Under the pieces are notes generated by a model. It had not been told where the DNA came from, made no database searches, and worked only from the letters and a program-made list of their open reading frames with translations. A stretch of DNA of 64,000 nucleotides. Source: Flavobacterium marginilacus. GTDB lineage: Bacteria > Bacteroidota > Bacteroidia > Flavobacteriales > Flavobacteriaceae. Each line of letters opens with the position of its first letter. The stretch's first letter is position 1. Positions 1-9,518 of this stretch are shown piece by piece. The position numbers and the translations under genes were made by a program. The stretch covers positions 3,410,001 through 3,474,000 of the forward strand of contig NZ_CP113975.1 in the NCBI RefSeq assembly GCF_026870155.1, read 5' to 3'.

Positions 1-432
1 CCCCTACAGGTAACTTCGTTGCGGGAAGTCGATAAAATTATTTTTTTCTCTTATCCTGCTCAAACTTTTGCCACTTACGAAAATGGAATTTTAATCTGCG
101 CCGACCCAGCCAATATGGGCAAAAAAAAGGATCCAACGCCTACAGGATTATTCTTTACAAATTGGAAAGCAGAAGAAACCACCAGCACATTCAATGACGA
201 ATGGGAACTAAAATGGAATTTCAATATCGAAAACAAAAAAGGCATTGGATTTCATCAATACGAATTACCCGATTATCCAGCATCACATTCCTGCATGCGG
301 TTACAGGAAAAAGATGCTGAATTTTTATACCAATGGGTTTTGGCCGATGATGAAAATATAAAATACAAGGGGACTCCGGCTGTTATTTTTAGGAGTTATA
401 ATTTTGATAAAACCTTGACTGCAGCTCATTAA
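1..432 (+). CDS. L,D-transpeptidase-like protein, 5' end outside window, probable frameshift at 3' end
   Basis: The reading frame is open from base 1, so the true start lies upstream of the window. The visible 144 residues carry a YkuD-like catalytic motif, SHSCMRL, near residue 100, with an upstream His-containing strand (GIGFHQYELPDYP). By family knowledge the Cys forms the acyl-enzyme in peptidoglycan 3-3 cross-linking in the periplasm. The frame stops at 432. Coding-quality sequence continues at once in the next frame from 428 to a stop at 533-535 (IKNPKALAIPETEIKEII, then a basic end), which looks like the natural C-terminus. One extra base near 427 would explain this, as either a real frameshift or a sequence error. 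Family call fairly likely; intactness uncertain. Confidence 0.6.
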   Translation, partial: PLQVTSLREVDKIIFFSYPAQTFATYENGILICADPANMGKKKDPTPTGLFFTNWKAEETTSTFNDEWELKWNFNIENKKGIGFHQYELPDYPASHSCMRLQEKDAEFLYQWVLADDENIKYKGTPAVIFRSYNFDKTLTAAH

Positions 433-663
433 AAATCCAAAAGCTTTAGCTATTCCAGAAACTGAAATTAAAGAAATCATTATGCCTTATCTGAACACCA
501 TCATAAAAGAACAGGAAAAAAGAAAAACATCCTAAATAATCATTCAGAACTGCTCCTAAATTCTTCATGGCTGTTGTTGCTGTAAGCCATAAAATCATTT
601 TATTTCCTATATTCGTCTTTATTAAAACGATCTGCTTCAGCACACTCAAAACACATCTTCACA

Positions 664-1785
664 TTGAAAAAAACAACACAATTTCTGATTCTATTTTTTG
701 CCTGCATGAATCTGTATTCGCAAAATACCTATGTCTTTTTCGGTTCCTTTAACAGAGATAAAACTACCGATGCCATTTATGTATATCAGCTAGATACTAT
801 CAGCGGAAAATTATCAAAAATCACAGCAGTAAAAGATATTGTAAGCCCGTCTTATCTTACTTTGTCGCCAAATGGGAAGTTTGTTTTTGCCTGTACCGAA
901 AGTAAAACTCCAAACGGAGGAAAAGTGAGCAGTTTTGAGTTTAGCCCCGAAAATAAAACACTGACTTTTATAAACAGCCAAAGCAGCGGCGGAGAAAACC
1001 CAGTTTACATGACAGTTCATAAAAATGGAAAATGGCTGATAAACGGTAATTACACTGAAGGAAGTGTTTCTGTTTATCCAATTGCTGATAACGGAATGAT
1101 AAATCCAATTGCTCAAAACTTTCAATATTCTGAGGGAAGCGTCGACCCTGAAAGACAAAAGCGTTCGCACGTTCATTCCACCGTTTTTTCACCCAGCTGT
1201 GATTATCTCTTTTTACCTGATTTAGGTGCAGATAAAATCAGATGCTACAAATTTGAAGAAGATAAAACAGAACCTTTAGTAACTGCTGAAAATCCATTTA
1301 CCCAAACCGCTTTAGGAAGCGGACCTAGACATTTTACCTTTCATCCAAATGGTAAATTTGCCTATTGTATCGAAGAAATAGCAGGTCACATAAGTGCTTA
1401 CCGTTATGAAAACGGAAAATTGGACAGCATTCAAAGAATAGCAGCACATCCCGAAGATTACAAAGGCAATTTTGAAAGTTCTGATATTCATATTTCTCCG
1501 GACGGGCATTTTTTATACGCTTCCAACCGGGGCGAAAAAAATAATATCGCCATATATTCAATCGGAAATGATGGCAAACTCACATTGATCGGATACCAAT
1601 CTACTTTGGGAAATCATCCCAGAGTATTTGCTATTGATGAAACCGGAAAATTTCTGATTGTAACGAATACTATAAGCGGAAATGTATTTGTCTTTAAACG
1701 AAATGCCAAAACTGGATTACTTAAAAAAGTAGGCAGAGAACTAAAAATGAAAAATGTTTCCTGTGTCAAAATCAGAAAATATTAG
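664..1785 (+). CDS. Secreted 6-phosphogluconolactonase-like seven-bladed beta-propeller lactonase
   Basis: 373 residues. The TTG start is chosen because it gives a clean signal peptide (KK, hydrophobic core, ending YSQ). The rest is the repeating beta-propeller pattern of the lactonase/YbhE (Pgl) family: SPNGKFVF, HPNGKFAYCIEE and SPDGHFLYASNRGE mark successive blades, and GSGPRHFTFHPNG is the family signature around residue 220. Family members hydrolyse sugar lactones such as 6-phosphogluconolactone. The signal peptide implies an exported enzyme with a possibly different lactone substrate, so the pentose-phosphate role is only by homology. A lipoprotein hydrolase gene follows after 6 bp, suggesting co-transcription. 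Confidence 0.85.
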   Translation: MKKTTQFLILFFACMNLYSQNTYVFFGSFNRDKTTDAIYVYQLDTISGKLSKITAVKDIVSPSYLTLSPNGKFVFACTESKTPNGGKVSSFEFSPENKTLTFINSQSSGGENPVYMTVHKNGKWLINGNYTEGSVSVYPIADNGMINPIAQNFQYSEGSVDPERQKRSHVHSTVFSPSCDYLFLPDLGADKIRCYKFEEDKTEPLVTAENPFTQTALGSGPRHFTFHPNGKFAYCIEEIAGHISAYRYENGKLDSIQRIAAHPEDYKGNFESSDIHISPDGHFLYASNRGEKNNIAIYSIGNDGKLTLIGYQSTLGNHPRVFAIDETGKFLIVTNTISGNVFVFKRNAKTGLLKKVGRELKMKNVSCVKIRKY

Positions 1786-1791
1786 CAGAAA

Positions 1792-2574
1792 ATGAACAAC
1801 AATATTTACATCCAAATTCTAATCTGTTGGCTTCTGACAAGCTGTCTTACTAATAAAAAATCTTCAGCAGCTACAACTCAAAACAAAACATTTGAAGTTG
1901 TATTGGATAGTATAGATTTGTTTGATACCTCCAGAGACAGGAAAGTTCCAGTAATGATTTACAAACCAAAATCAGACCCGAAAATTGAGAAACAAAAAAT
2001 TATAATTTTTAGCCACGGTTACTATCAAAACAAAGGGAATTCGAATACAAAATATTCCTATTTAACAAATTTTATTGCCTCAAAGGGATATTTTGTTGCC
2101 AGTATTCAGCACGAGTTACCAACGGATAGTTTAATTCCTAAAACTGGAATTCCACAAATTGTTAGAATGCCATTTTGGAAAAGTGGAGCAGATAATATAA
2201 TGTTTGTTATAAATGAATTGAAAAAGTCCAATCCAAATTTAGATTTTAAACATATTACACTAATTGGACACTCAAATGGAGCAGATATGACGGCTTTATT
2301 TCCTCAAAAATATCCAAATATAGTTGATAAAATTATCGCTATGGATAACCGAAGAATGGCTTTACCAAGAACAAATCATCCAAAAGTGTATTCCTTACGC
2401 TCAAGTGACCTAACAGCAGATGAAGGCGTTTTACCAACTGCAGAAGAACAGAAAAAATTTGGAATAAAAATCATTAAGCTCCCAAATACCATTCATAATG
2501 ATATGGATGATCGTGCCAATAAAGAACAGAGAAAAGAAATTAATGATTACACTTTTACATTCCTGAATGAGTAA
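1792..2574 (+). CDS. Lipoprotein alpha/beta hydrolase
   Basis: 260 residues with a short lipoprotein signal whose lipobox LTSC places the lipidated Cys at residue 18. The nucleophile elbow GHSNGA puts the catalytic Ser near residue 161, and a C-terminal IHNDMDD around residue 235 supplies a plausible catalytic His. ATIQH and SHGYYQNKG near residue 70 resemble the oxyanion region of platelet-activating-factor acetylhydrolase/dienelactone-hydrolase-like enzymes. Substrate cannot be told from sequence. It lies 6 bp after the lactonase and ends at a bidirectional terminator. Confidence 0.75.
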   Translation: MNNNIYIQILICWLLTSCLTNKKSSAATTQNKTFEVVLDSIDLFDTSRDRKVPVMIYKPKSDPKIEKQKIIIFSHGYYQNKGNSNTKYSYLTNFIASKGYFVASIQHELPTDSLIPKTGIPQIVRMPFWKSGADNIMFVINELKKSNPNLDFKHITLIGHSNGADMTALFPQKYPNIVDKIIAMDNRRMALPRTNHPKVYSLRSSDLTADEGVLPTAEEQKKFGIKIIKLPNTIHNDMDDRANKEQRKEINDYTFTFLNE

Positions 2575-2595
2575 ATTAATTTTAATAGAATAAAC

Positions 2596-2626
2596 AAAAA
2601 GCAGCTCCAAAATAGAGCTGCTTTTT
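2596..2626. terminator. Bidirectional rho-independent terminator
   Basis: Twelve-base stem (AAAAAGCAGCTC at 2596-2607 with its complement at 2615-2626) around a 7-nt loop, with A and T tracts on both sides. It sits between the convergent hydrolase and M28 peptidase genes and can serve both. Confidence 0.85.
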
Positions 2627-2648
2627 AAATATTGTATATCTCTGAATT

Positions 2649-3953
2649 CTATCTTAACTGAGTAGTATCAACTCTTGACGGCGTGTCTTTCCCGCTGATA
2701 ATGGACGAAGAACTTAAAGCTATAGATTTAATAATTTCGGTCATATTGGCGATGTCCAATGTCTCAAATTCATCATCGGCAGTGTGATAAAAGGGCTCAT
2801 TATCCATTTTTGAAGTCGAAATAGTATGAGCAGGCACTCCTAGTTTCGCCAAAGTAGCATTATCGGAACGATAAAACAACTGCTGCTCAGGATATGGATC
2901 CGGATAAAACTTAAAAGTCGTTTTTTCTAAATTTTTCTGCAGAATTTTTCCAAAATCTGATTTTTCGAATCCAGTTATGTACGCTGAATTTTTTCCCCAT
3001 TTAGATTCTGTACCAATCATTTCTAAATTGAACATGGCAATTACTTTTTCCGCAGGAAGCTGTTTTGAAAAATATTTGGCCCCAAAACCGCCTAATTCTT
3101 CGGCAACAAATGTGCTAAAAATGATAGTACGTTCGTTATTATTCAGTTTTTTAAAATAATTAGCCAGCATAATCACTGCTGTACTTCCCGCTGCATCATC
3201 ATTGGCACCATTATAAATAGAATCATTAGCAGGGTGCGGAACACCTTCTTCCGGCGAGCCCACTCCAAGATGATCATAATGTCCGGAAAAAATAACATAT
3301 TCGTCCGGCTTGCTTTTGCCTGGCAATATACCAACTACATTATTCAATGTTTTCTTGGAAATAGTATTGGATAATTCAACTGAAAAAGCAGCAGCTTCAT
3401 TAACTCCAAAAACAAACAAAACTGTATTGGTTCCAGGTTCAGAAGTGATTCTGTCAATATGCTGAATATTTGGCAGCACATTATTAAAAGAAGCATCAAC
3501 TAATACCAGATAACTCTTGGAACTCTTGTAATATTCATTGAATTTCTTTCCTAGATTATCTCCTTTACTGATTTTGACAACTGTGATATCGCTTTTCTCG
3601 GTCAAAGAAACCTGTGACTGATAAGAGAAAGCAACTACTTGGTTGTTGTCAATTTCTTTTCCGTCGATAATTATCTTGGAAGAAACAGCTTTAGACTCAG
3701 TCATAGAAAATTCCTGTCTAAAATTAGCCACTCCCATAAAAGGTTTCAGTCCTGCTTTTTTGAATTCTGATTCTATAAAGGCTGATGCTTTATCAATTCC
3801 GGGAGTAAAAGTTCTCCTTCCATGCATATCATCTGCAGATAAGACTTTTTCAATACGGGAAACTTCATTGGAAGTAATAACCTTATCAATAGATTGTCCA
3901 TGAACACCAAAACACAGACCTAAAACAAATATACCTGCAATACTTTTTTTCAT
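2649..3953 (-). CDS. Secreted M28 family zinc aminopeptidase
   Basis: 434 residues with signal peptide (MKKSIAGIFVLGLCFGVHG). The catalytic M28 domain lies at roughly 205-415: SGHYDHLG (first zinc His/Asp, about residue 224), GANDDAAGS (bridging Asp), AEELGG (catalytic and metal Glu), NLEMIGTE (metal Asp/Glu position) and EPFYHTADDEFETLD (final zinc His). An N-terminal segment near residues 100-200 resembles the inserted PA-like domain of such peptidases. Expected role: removal of N-terminal residues from peptides outside the inner membrane. Monocistronic, convergent with the hydrolase gene. Confidence 0.9.
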   Translation of the reverse strand: MKKSIAGIFVLGLCFGVHGQSIDKVITSNEVSRIEKVLSADDMHGRRTFTPGIDKASAFIESEFKKAGLKPFMGVANFRQEFSMTESKAVSSKIIIDGKEIDNNQVVAFSYQSQVSLTEKSDITVVKISKGDNLGKKFNEYYKSSKSYLVLVDASFNNVLPNIQHIDRITSEPGTNTVLFVFGVNEAAAFSVELSNTISKKTLNNVVGILPGKSKPDEYVIFSGHYDHLGVGSPEEGVPHPANDSIYNGANDDAAGSTAVIMLANYFKKLNNNERTIIFSTFVAEELGGFGAKYFSKQLPAEKVIAMFNLEMIGTESKWGKNSAYITGFEKSDFGKILQKNLEKTTFKFYPDPYPEQQLFYRSDNATLAKLGVPAHTISTSKMDNEPFYHTADDEFETLDIANMTEIIKSIALSSSSIISGKDTPSRVDTTQLR

Positions 3954-4090
3954 ATTTTACTTTTATAAATAACAACTTAACTAAACCAAAAGTATGCTAT
4001 TTATTTGTAAAACAATACTTCAAATACGAATTTTTAAATAGAAAAAACACTAAATAATCATAATCTTTAAGAATACTTCAAAAAACTGAA

Positions 4091-4327
4091 TTACACTCCT
4101 ATAAAAGGAGGAAGGAGAGCAACGGTATCGTTGTTTTTTAAGATCTGATTCGAAAATTTATGAATTATTTTTTGATTAACTGCTACACTGAAAGGAAACT
4201 GCTTGAGTTGGTATTTTTTTTCCAGCTCAGCCAATAATCTGCTTAACGGTAAATCCGAAAAATCAATTTTTTCACCACGGCGTCTTGTCCGCGCAGCAAG
4301 AGCACCAAAATACTTTATCCTAATCAT
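4091..4327 (-). CDS. MoaD/ThiS-like ubiquitin-fold sulfur carrier, C-terminus GV instead of GG
   Basis: 78 residues with a MoaD-like beta-grasp pattern: MIRIKYFGALAARTRR at the start, a central VAVNQKIIH strand, and NDTVALLPPFIGV at the end. MoaD proteins donate sulfur for molybdopterin through a C-terminal Gly-Gly thiocarboxylate. Here the last two residues are Gly-Val (codons GGA GTG then stop), so the standard activation site is missing. The ATG overlaps the stop of the upstream cobA gene by 4 bp, so translation is probably coupled. It may be a degenerate MoaD, a carrier with different chemistry, or contain a base error. Confidence 0.65.
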   Translation of the reverse strand: MIRIKYFGALAARTRRRGEKIDFSDLPLSRLLAELEKKYQLKQFPFSVAVNQKIIHKFSNQILKNNDTVALLPPFIGV

Positions 4328-5136
4328 TTCATTTCATCAAGATTCTGCAATATAAATTCCTCTTCCAAAAAAGAATCAAAAACCATTTCCTCTTCGATAT
4401 ACGAAGTTAATTTTGAAGTATTTTTAACCACTTCACCAATTACGATAATCGCCGGAGAAGCGATTTCGTTCTCTTTTACTAATGCTGTAATTGTACTGAT
4501 AGTTCCAACTACTTTCTTTTGAGTTGTTTTGGTACCGTTTTGTATAATTGCAATAGGCAGATCATCGGTTCTGTTGTTTTGGTATAAAGCGACAATCTCG
4601 TCCAATTTATTCATTCCCATCAAAATGACAACCGTAGCCGAAGATTGTGAAGCCAGAGCAACATCTTTTGACAATTTATGTTCAGAAGTTGTTCCGGTAA
4701 TTACCCAGAAACTTTCAGCAACTTTTCTTTGCGTCAGGCTGATTCCATTGGAAGCAGGCACTCCCATTGCTGATGAAATTCCGGGAACAATTGCCGTATC
4801 AATTCCAAATTGACTGGCAAAATCAATTTCCTCGCTTCCTCTTCCAAAAACAAAAGGATCACCGCCTTTTAAACGAACAACATGCCCTTTACTTTTTGCC
4901 ATCGACACAATTAAATCGTTAATCTGGTCCTGACTATAAGCGTGGCATCCAAAACGTTTTCCAACAAATATAATTTCAGCCTGCGGAGCATACTGCAGCA
5001 GTTCTTCATTAACCAATGCATCATACAAAACAACATCGGCACTTTCTAATGCTTTAACTGCCTTTAGCGTAATCAGTTCTACATCTCCAGGCCCTGCTCC
5101 TACTATTGTTAATTTTGGTTTATCTGCCGTTTTCAT
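4324..5136 (-). CDS. cobA: Uroporphyrinogen-III C-methyltransferase
   Basis: 270 residues, the SUMT/CobA length. N-terminal SAM-binding VGAGPGD (about 12-18), DVVLYDALV, RLKGGDPFVFGRG (about 89-101), PGISSAMGVPASNGISLTQR and a late VVILMGM are tetrapyrrole methylase signatures. The enzyme methylates uroporphyrinogen III twice to precorrin-2 for siroheme. A short acidic tail of about 25 residues after the catalytic domain is unusual. It is translationally coupled to the downstream MoaD-like gene. Siroheme and molybdopterin are both cofactors of nitrate/nitrite assimilation, which may explain the pairing. Confidence 0.92.
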   Translation of the reverse strand: MKTADKPKLTIVGAGPGDVELITLKAVKALESADVVLYDALVNEELLQYAPQAEIIFVGKRFGCHAYSQDQINDLIVSMAKSKGHVVRLKGGDPFVFGRGSEEIDFASQFGIDTAIVPGISSAMGVPASNGISLTQRKVAESFWVITGTTSEHKLSKDVALASQSSATVVILMGMNKLDEIVALYQNNRTDDLPIAIIQNGTKTTQKKVVGTISTITALVKENEIASPAIIVIGEVVKNTSKLTSYIEEEMVFDSFLEEEFILQNLDEMK

Positions 5137-5339
5137 GATTCAAAGTATAAAGTTCAACTTCTGATTAACTACGTAAAAATACGTACACAAATATAAGTAT
5201 TAAAAATAACGCTTAAACAAAATATGTTCTCTATTTTCCGAAAAGCATTTACTTTTAACTATTTGACAAAAAATGACCCGCAAAAAAGACAATAATCATT
5301 TCAAAGTATTACATATTTATAAAATTCATTATACTGTAG

Positions 5340-5390
5340 AATACAAAGAGAGGCTATCCAAAATTTTCGGTTGCCTCTCTTTGTATTTTT
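5340..5390 (-). terminator. Rho-independent terminator after rocD
   Basis: A 15-bp perfect stem (5340-5354 with 5373-5387) around an 18-nt loop, flanked by A and T tracts. It lies 11 bp beyond the rocD stop codon. The remaining 5137-5339 is AT-rich upstream sequence of cobA with no further recognisable element. Confidence 0.85.
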
Positions 5391-5400
5391 AATAAGATTA

Positions 5401-6654
5401 TTATCTAAAATCGTTCAGTGCTTTCTCTATGATAGCAAGACATTCGTGAATTTGATCTTCTGTAATTACTAATGGCGGTGCAAAACGTATTTTATTACCG
5501 TGAGTTGGTTTTGCCAATAACCCATAATCTCTGAAACGAAGACAAATATCCCAAGCCAGATCAGAATCCTCACTGCTGTTAATCACAATTGCATTAAGAA
5601 GTCCTTTGCCTCGAACCAATTCTATTAATGGATTACGCTCCGCGATTTCATTCAATCCTTTTCTTAAAATCAAACCTAATTTTTGTGCGTTTTCAGATAA
5701 ATTTTCTTCACGAACCACTTCAAGAGCAGCAACGGCAACGGCAGCTGCGATTGGATTTCCTCCAAAAGTAGATCCATGCTGTCCCGGCTTGATTACATCC
5801 ATTATCGCATTATTGGCCAAAACCGCCGATACTGGATAAACACCGCCAGAAATAGCTTTGCCTAAAATCAAAATATCTGGCTGTACATTTTCATGATGCA
5901 CTGCCAGTAATTTACCTGTTCTGGCAATTCCTGTCTGAACTTCATCTGCAATAAACAATACATTATGCGCTTCGCAAAGTGCTTTGGCTTTCGCCAAATA
6001 ACCTTCGCTTGGAACATAAACTCCAGCCTCGCCCTGAATAGGCTCTACCAAAAAACCAGCAATATTAGCTGAAGATTTCAATGCTTTTTCTAAAGCCTCA
6101 ATGTCATCATACGGTATTTTTATAAAACCTTCGGTAAAAGGTCCGAAAGATTTTCTTGCGCTTTCATCATTTGAAAAAGAAATAATAGTAGTAGTTCTTC
6201 CGTGAAAATTTCCTTCGCATACAATAACCTGAGCCTGATTTTCAGGAATTCCTTTTACTTCATAAGACCATTTTCTGCACAATTTCAAAGCAGTTTCTAC
6301 AGCCTCGGCTCCAGTGTTCATTGGAAGCACTTTATCAAAACCAAAATATCTGGTTACATACTCTTCATAAACACCCAATTGGTCATTATAAAAGGCACGC
6401 GAAGTTAATGTCAGTTTTTGCGCCTGTTCAACCATTGCTCCAACTATTTTTGGATGGCAGTGGCCTTGATTTACTGCAGAATAAGCAGATAAGAAATCAA
6501 AATATTTTTTTCCGTCAACATCCCATACAAAAACACCCTCCCCTTTTTCCAGAACAACCGGTAACGGATGATAATTATGTGCGCCGTATTTATTCTCTTT
6601 TTCAATTAAAACTTCCGCTTTTAAAGAAAGTGATTGTGCTGTATGTTCCATCAT
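5401..6654 (-). CDS. rocD: Ornithine aminotransferase
   Basis: 417 residues, class-III PLP aminotransferase of the RocD/OAT type. Signatures: [18 protein letters not shown] at the N-terminus, [11 protein letters not shown], the PLP-contacting [29 protein letters not shown], the cofactor Asp in [15 protein letters not shown], and the Schiff-base Lys in [16 protein letters not shown] (about residue 265). It transfers the delta-amino group of ornithine to 2-oxoglutarate, giving glutamate semialdehyde, in arginine/ornithine catabolism. It is divergent from an Lrp/AsnC regulator, the expected pathway regulator. Confidence 0.95.
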   Translation of the reverse strand: MMEHTAQSLSLKAEVLIEKENKYGAHNYHPLPVVLEKGEGVFVWDVDGKKYFDFLSAYSAVNQGHCHPKIVGAMVEQAQKLTLTSRAFYNDQLGVYEEYVTRYFGFDKVLPMNTGAEAVETALKLCRKWSYEVKGIPENQAQVIVCEGNFHGRTTTIISFSNDESARKSFGPFTEGFIKIPYDDIEALEKALKSSANIAGFLVEPIQGEAGVYVPSEGYLAKAKALCEAHNVLFIADEVQTGIARTGKLLAVHHENVQPDILILGKAISGGVYPVSAVLANNAIMDVIKPGQHGSTFGGNPIAAAVAVAALEVVREENLSENAQKLGLILRKGLNEIAERNPLIELVRGKGLLNAIVINSSEDSDLAWDICLRFRDYGLLAKPTHGNKIRFAPPLVITEDQIHECLAIIEKALNDFR

Positions 6655-6678
6655 CTAAAATTTTATAAAATATTCATA

Positions 6679-6709
6679 CAAAAGTAACAAATGTTTTTTA
6701 TCAACCAAA
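6679..6709 (-). promoter_or_regulatory. rocD promoter, perfect Bacteroidota form
   Basis: On the minus strand TTTG (complement of 6706-6709) is followed after 19 nt by TACTTTTG (complement of 6679-6686), matching TTTG-N19-21-TAnnTTTG. The implied transcript starts about 18 nt before the rocD ATG. The rest of this divergent gap up to 6885 is AT-rich and is the likely place for the Lrp-type regulator to bind, though I see no clear operator. Confidence 0.7.
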
Positions 6710-6885
6710 TAAAAAGCTAAATTTGACTTTTATAACATCATTTTTAAAAAATAAACATTTATTTATAACAAAAATAAGTCATGTTGTTATTTTAACGCAT
6801 CCAGATACCCGCGGCGGAAAAACAAATAAAAAAACAATTACTTTTATCCCAAATAAAAGTGATTTTAACTTTAAAAAAGGAAAAT

Positions 6886-7338
6886 ATGGACATTTTAGAT
6901 GAATTTGACATCAATATCATAAAAGAATTGGAAAAAGACGGAAGAATGGCTTTTTCTGCAATAGCGACTAATCTCAAGATTTCAAATACTATGGTGCACC
7001 AGCGCATCAACCGATTAATAGAACAGGGAATCATATCTGGGATCAGACCCGTTTTAAACGAAAAAAAGATAGGATACGACTGGGGAACTTTTACCGGAAT
7101 CACTTTGAAGAAAGATCAGGATTCTGAAAAAGTTATAGAAGCCCTAAAACTGATTCCAGAAATAACCGAATGTTATTACATCACGGGCACTTTTACGCTT
7201 TACATAAGAATGATAGCCAAAGATCATGAACACATGAGAAGGCTGCTTTATGAAAAAATCGACTCTATTCCCGGCATTTCAAAGACAGAATCCCTAATTG
7301 AATTAGGCTGTGCCTTTAAACGGAACATCAGTTTGTAA
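6886..7338 (+). CDS. Lrp/AsnC family transcriptional regulator
   Basis: 150 residues from the ATG at 6886; a GTG nine codons upstream is possible, but the family begins at MDILDEFDINIIKELEKDG. The N-terminal helix-turn-helix (about 5-60: AFSAIATNLKISNTMVHQRINRLIEQGII) is followed by a RAM/AsnC ligand-binding domain (about 65-145) with VIEALKLIPEITECYYITGTF. Such proteins sense amino acids and regulate their metabolism as octamers. Its divergent position next to rocD suggests control of ornithine/arginine use. Confidence 0.9.
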   Translation: MDILDEFDINIIKELEKDGRMAFSAIATNLKISNTMVHQRINRLIEQGIISGIRPVLNEKKIGYDWGTFTGITLKKDQDSEKVIEALKLIPEITECYYITGTFTLYIRMIAKDHEHMRRLLYEKIDSIPGISKTESLIELGCAFKRNISL

Positions 7339-7381
7339 ATAGTTAAGAAAAAAACATAAAATTCTAACTTAACGATCTAAT

Positions 7382-7415
7382 AACCTTGAAAGAAGCATTT
7401 TTCAAGGTTTTTTTT
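7382..7415 (+). terminator. Rho-independent terminator after the Lrp-family gene
   Basis: Ten-base stem AACCTTGAAA / TTTCAAGGTT (7382-7391 and 7400-7409) followed by a T tract. Confidence 0.85.
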
Positions 7416-7454
7416 ATATCAATAATTTATTAGATATTTGCAAAAAATAGCACC

Positions 7455-8228
7455 ATGAAAAACTTAAAAATTATATTTTTCGCAATGATTTTAATTACAT
7501 GCCAAGCTTTTGGTCAATTAAAACCAGTACAATACAAAGACGGGGATCAGGTCTTGAATGGTTTCAAAATCAATCCTACGAAGAAAAGCAATCAAAACCC
7601 CGGCATATTAATTTTACCTGCCTGGAAAGGAATTGACAAATTATCTAAAGATACTGCGGAAAGTCTTTCAAAATTGGGTTATTATGCTTTCATAGCAGAT
7701 ATATACGGAGAAGGAAACTATCCTAAAGACAATGCCGAAGCCGGAAAAATTGCAGGATTTTACAAAAATGATTTTTTGGCTTATCAAAAACGGATTTCAC
7801 TAGCCTTGCAGCAGCTTATTGACGCTGGAGCAAATCCTGATAATATCGTAATTATTGGTTATTGTTTTGGAGGAACTGGTGCCATTGAAGCAGCCCGGGG
7901 GCACCTCAATGTTAAAGGAATTGTTTCCTTTCATGGCGGTTTAGGCAAAGATGCTGCAAGACCTACAGAATCGATAAAGGCGAAAGTATTAGTTTGTCAT
8001 GGCGCAGATGATCCCTATGAATCAAAAGAAGAAATAACCGCTTTTCAGCAGGAAATGCGTGACTCAAAAGCCGACTGGCAAATGATTTATTATGCCAATG
8101 CTGTACATTCCTTTACCAATCCTGAGTCAGGAACAGATAATTCTAAAGGAGCTGCATACAATGAAGTGGCCGCCAAAAGATCTTTCGAACATTTCAAGCT
8201 GTTCCTGAACGAAGTATTAAAAAAATAA
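7455..8228 (+). CDS. Secreted dienelactone hydrolase family protein
   Basis: 257 residues with a signal peptide ending CQAFGQ. The alpha/beta hydrolase core carries the dienelactone-hydrolase elbow GYCFGGTGA with nucleophile Cys near residue 137, the acid in CHGADDPYES (about residue 190) and the His in ANAVHSFTNPESG (about residue 217). The family hydrolyses dienelactones or other esters; export argues against a classical aromatic-catabolism role. A secreted M28 peptidase gene follows 28 bp later and may be co-transcribed. Confidence 0.85.
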   Translation: MKNLKIIFFAMILITCQAFGQLKPVQYKDGDQVLNGFKINPTKKSNQNPGILILPAWKGIDKLSKDTAESLSKLGYYAFIADIYGEGNYPKDNAEAGKIAGFYKNDFLAYQKRISLALQQLIDAGANPDNIVIIGYCFGGTGAIEAARGHLNVKGIVSFHGGLGKDAARPTESIKAKVLVCHGADDPYESKEEITAFQQEMRDSKADWQMIYYANAVHSFTNPESGTDNSKGAAYNEVAAKRSFEHFKLFLNEVLKK

Positions 8229-8256
8229 TAAATTAAATAAACACCCTAGATTTTAA

Positions 8257-9273
8257 ATGAAAAAAGTACTAACACTATTTGTATTTATAACAGCGTTTCA
8301 TTGTTTCGCACAAAAGAAAGCGGTTAACAATGATGATCCGACGAAGTTTATGAATACCATAACCGCCGAAAAATTAAAAACAAAACTTACCATTGTTGCT
8401 TCCGATGAAATGGAAGGCCGCGATACTGGATCCAAAGGACAAAAAAAAGCTGGAAAATACCTTATCGAGCAATACAAAAAAAGTAAAATATCCTACCCAA
8501 AAGGAGCTGCGAGCTATTATCAGCCTATTCCTGCTTCCTACTTAAATGCCAAGTACAATCAAAACCTGCCTGATTCAGAGAATATTTGGGCATACATTGA
8601 AGGGTCTGAAAAACCAGACGAAGTTTTAGTCGTTTCTGCACATTACGACCACGTAGGGGTAAAAAACGGAGATGTTTATAACGGTGCTGATGATGATGGT
8701 TCCGGCACAGTAGCCATTCTGCAGATTGCCGAAGCTTTCCAAAAAGCGAAAAAAGAGGGACATGGTCCAAAACGTTCTATATTATTTCTGCATGTAACTG
8801 GTGAAGAACACGGTTTACACGGCTCACGTTTTTACTCTGAACACCCATTATTTCCAATAGCAAATACTATTGCAGATATTAATATCGATATGATTGGCCG
8901 CCGTGATTTTGATCATCCTGACACTAATAATTATGTATATGTGATTGGTGCAGACAGGTTATCCAGCGATTTACACAACATTACCGTTGCACAGAACGAA
9001 AAATACACCAAACTGGATTTGGATTTCAAATTCAATGACCCAAAAGATCCAAATCATTTCTATGAGCGTTCTGACCATTATAACTTTGCTAAATTTGGTA
9101 TTCCTGCCGTATTTCTTTTTAATGGTGTACACGCCGATTACCACCAAAAGACTGATGAAGTAGAGAAAATTGAATTCGATGCTTTAGCAAAAAGAGCCCA
9201 GCTAGCATTTGCAATTGCCTGGGATTTAGCTAACAGGCCTGACAGAATTATAGTTGACAAACAAGCAAAATAA
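8257..9273 (+). CDS. Secreted M28 family zinc peptidase
   Basis: 338 residues with signal peptide ending HCFAQ. M28 metal residues are all visible: SAHYDHVG (His about residue 129), NGADDDGSG, HVTGEEHGLHGS, INIDMIGRRD and HADYHQKTDEVEKI. It lacks the long insert of the larger M28 enzyme at 2649 and represents a second subfamily. Predicted extracytoplasmic aminopeptidase. The gene ends just before a strong terminator. Confidence 0.9.
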   Translation: MKKVLTLFVFITAFHCFAQKKAVNNDDPTKFMNTITAEKLKTKLTIVASDEMEGRDTGSKGQKKAGKYLIEQYKKSKISYPKGAASYYQPIPASYLNAKYNQNLPDSENIWAYIEGSEKPDEVLVVSAHYDHVGVKNGDVYNGADDDGSGTVAILQIAEAFQKAKKEGHGPKRSILFLHVTGEEHGLHGSRFYSEHPLFPIANTIADINIDMIGRRDFDHPDTNNYVYVIGADRLSSDLHNITVAQNEKYTKLDLDFKFNDPKDPNHFYERSDHYNFAKFGIPAVFLFNGVHADYHQKTDEVEKIEFDALAKRAQLAFAIAWDLANRPDRIIVDKQAK

Positions 9274-9283
9274 TATTTAGCAG

Positions 9284-9320
9284 AAAAGAGCTTCGAAGAA
9301 ATTTGAAGCTCTTTTTTTTT
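9284..9320 (+). terminator. Rho-independent terminator
   Basis: AAAAGAGCTTC (9284-9294) pairs with GAAGCTCTTTT (9305-9315) followed by T residues, directly after the M28 peptidase gene. Confidence 0.85.
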
Positions 9321-9518
9321 AACGCATATTTCAAAAAACCATACAGGAAATCAAAACAATATCAATATATTTGGAATTCAGTTAAAAGATATTCAGATTG
9401 CTTACGAGATGCATTATATCTTTTTTTGCAGATTAAGAAGAAACGAAAGAGATCATACTATCCCTTCCCTATTTATCGCATCAAAAGAATTGAAGTATAA
9501 CAATTGTAATATTCAACA

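Noticed and set aside
9303..9500. 65-codon plus-strand frame after the M28 peptidase
   Set aside because: It begins inside the terminator hairpin and has a composition unlike coding sequence (Lys/Tyr-rich, no family).
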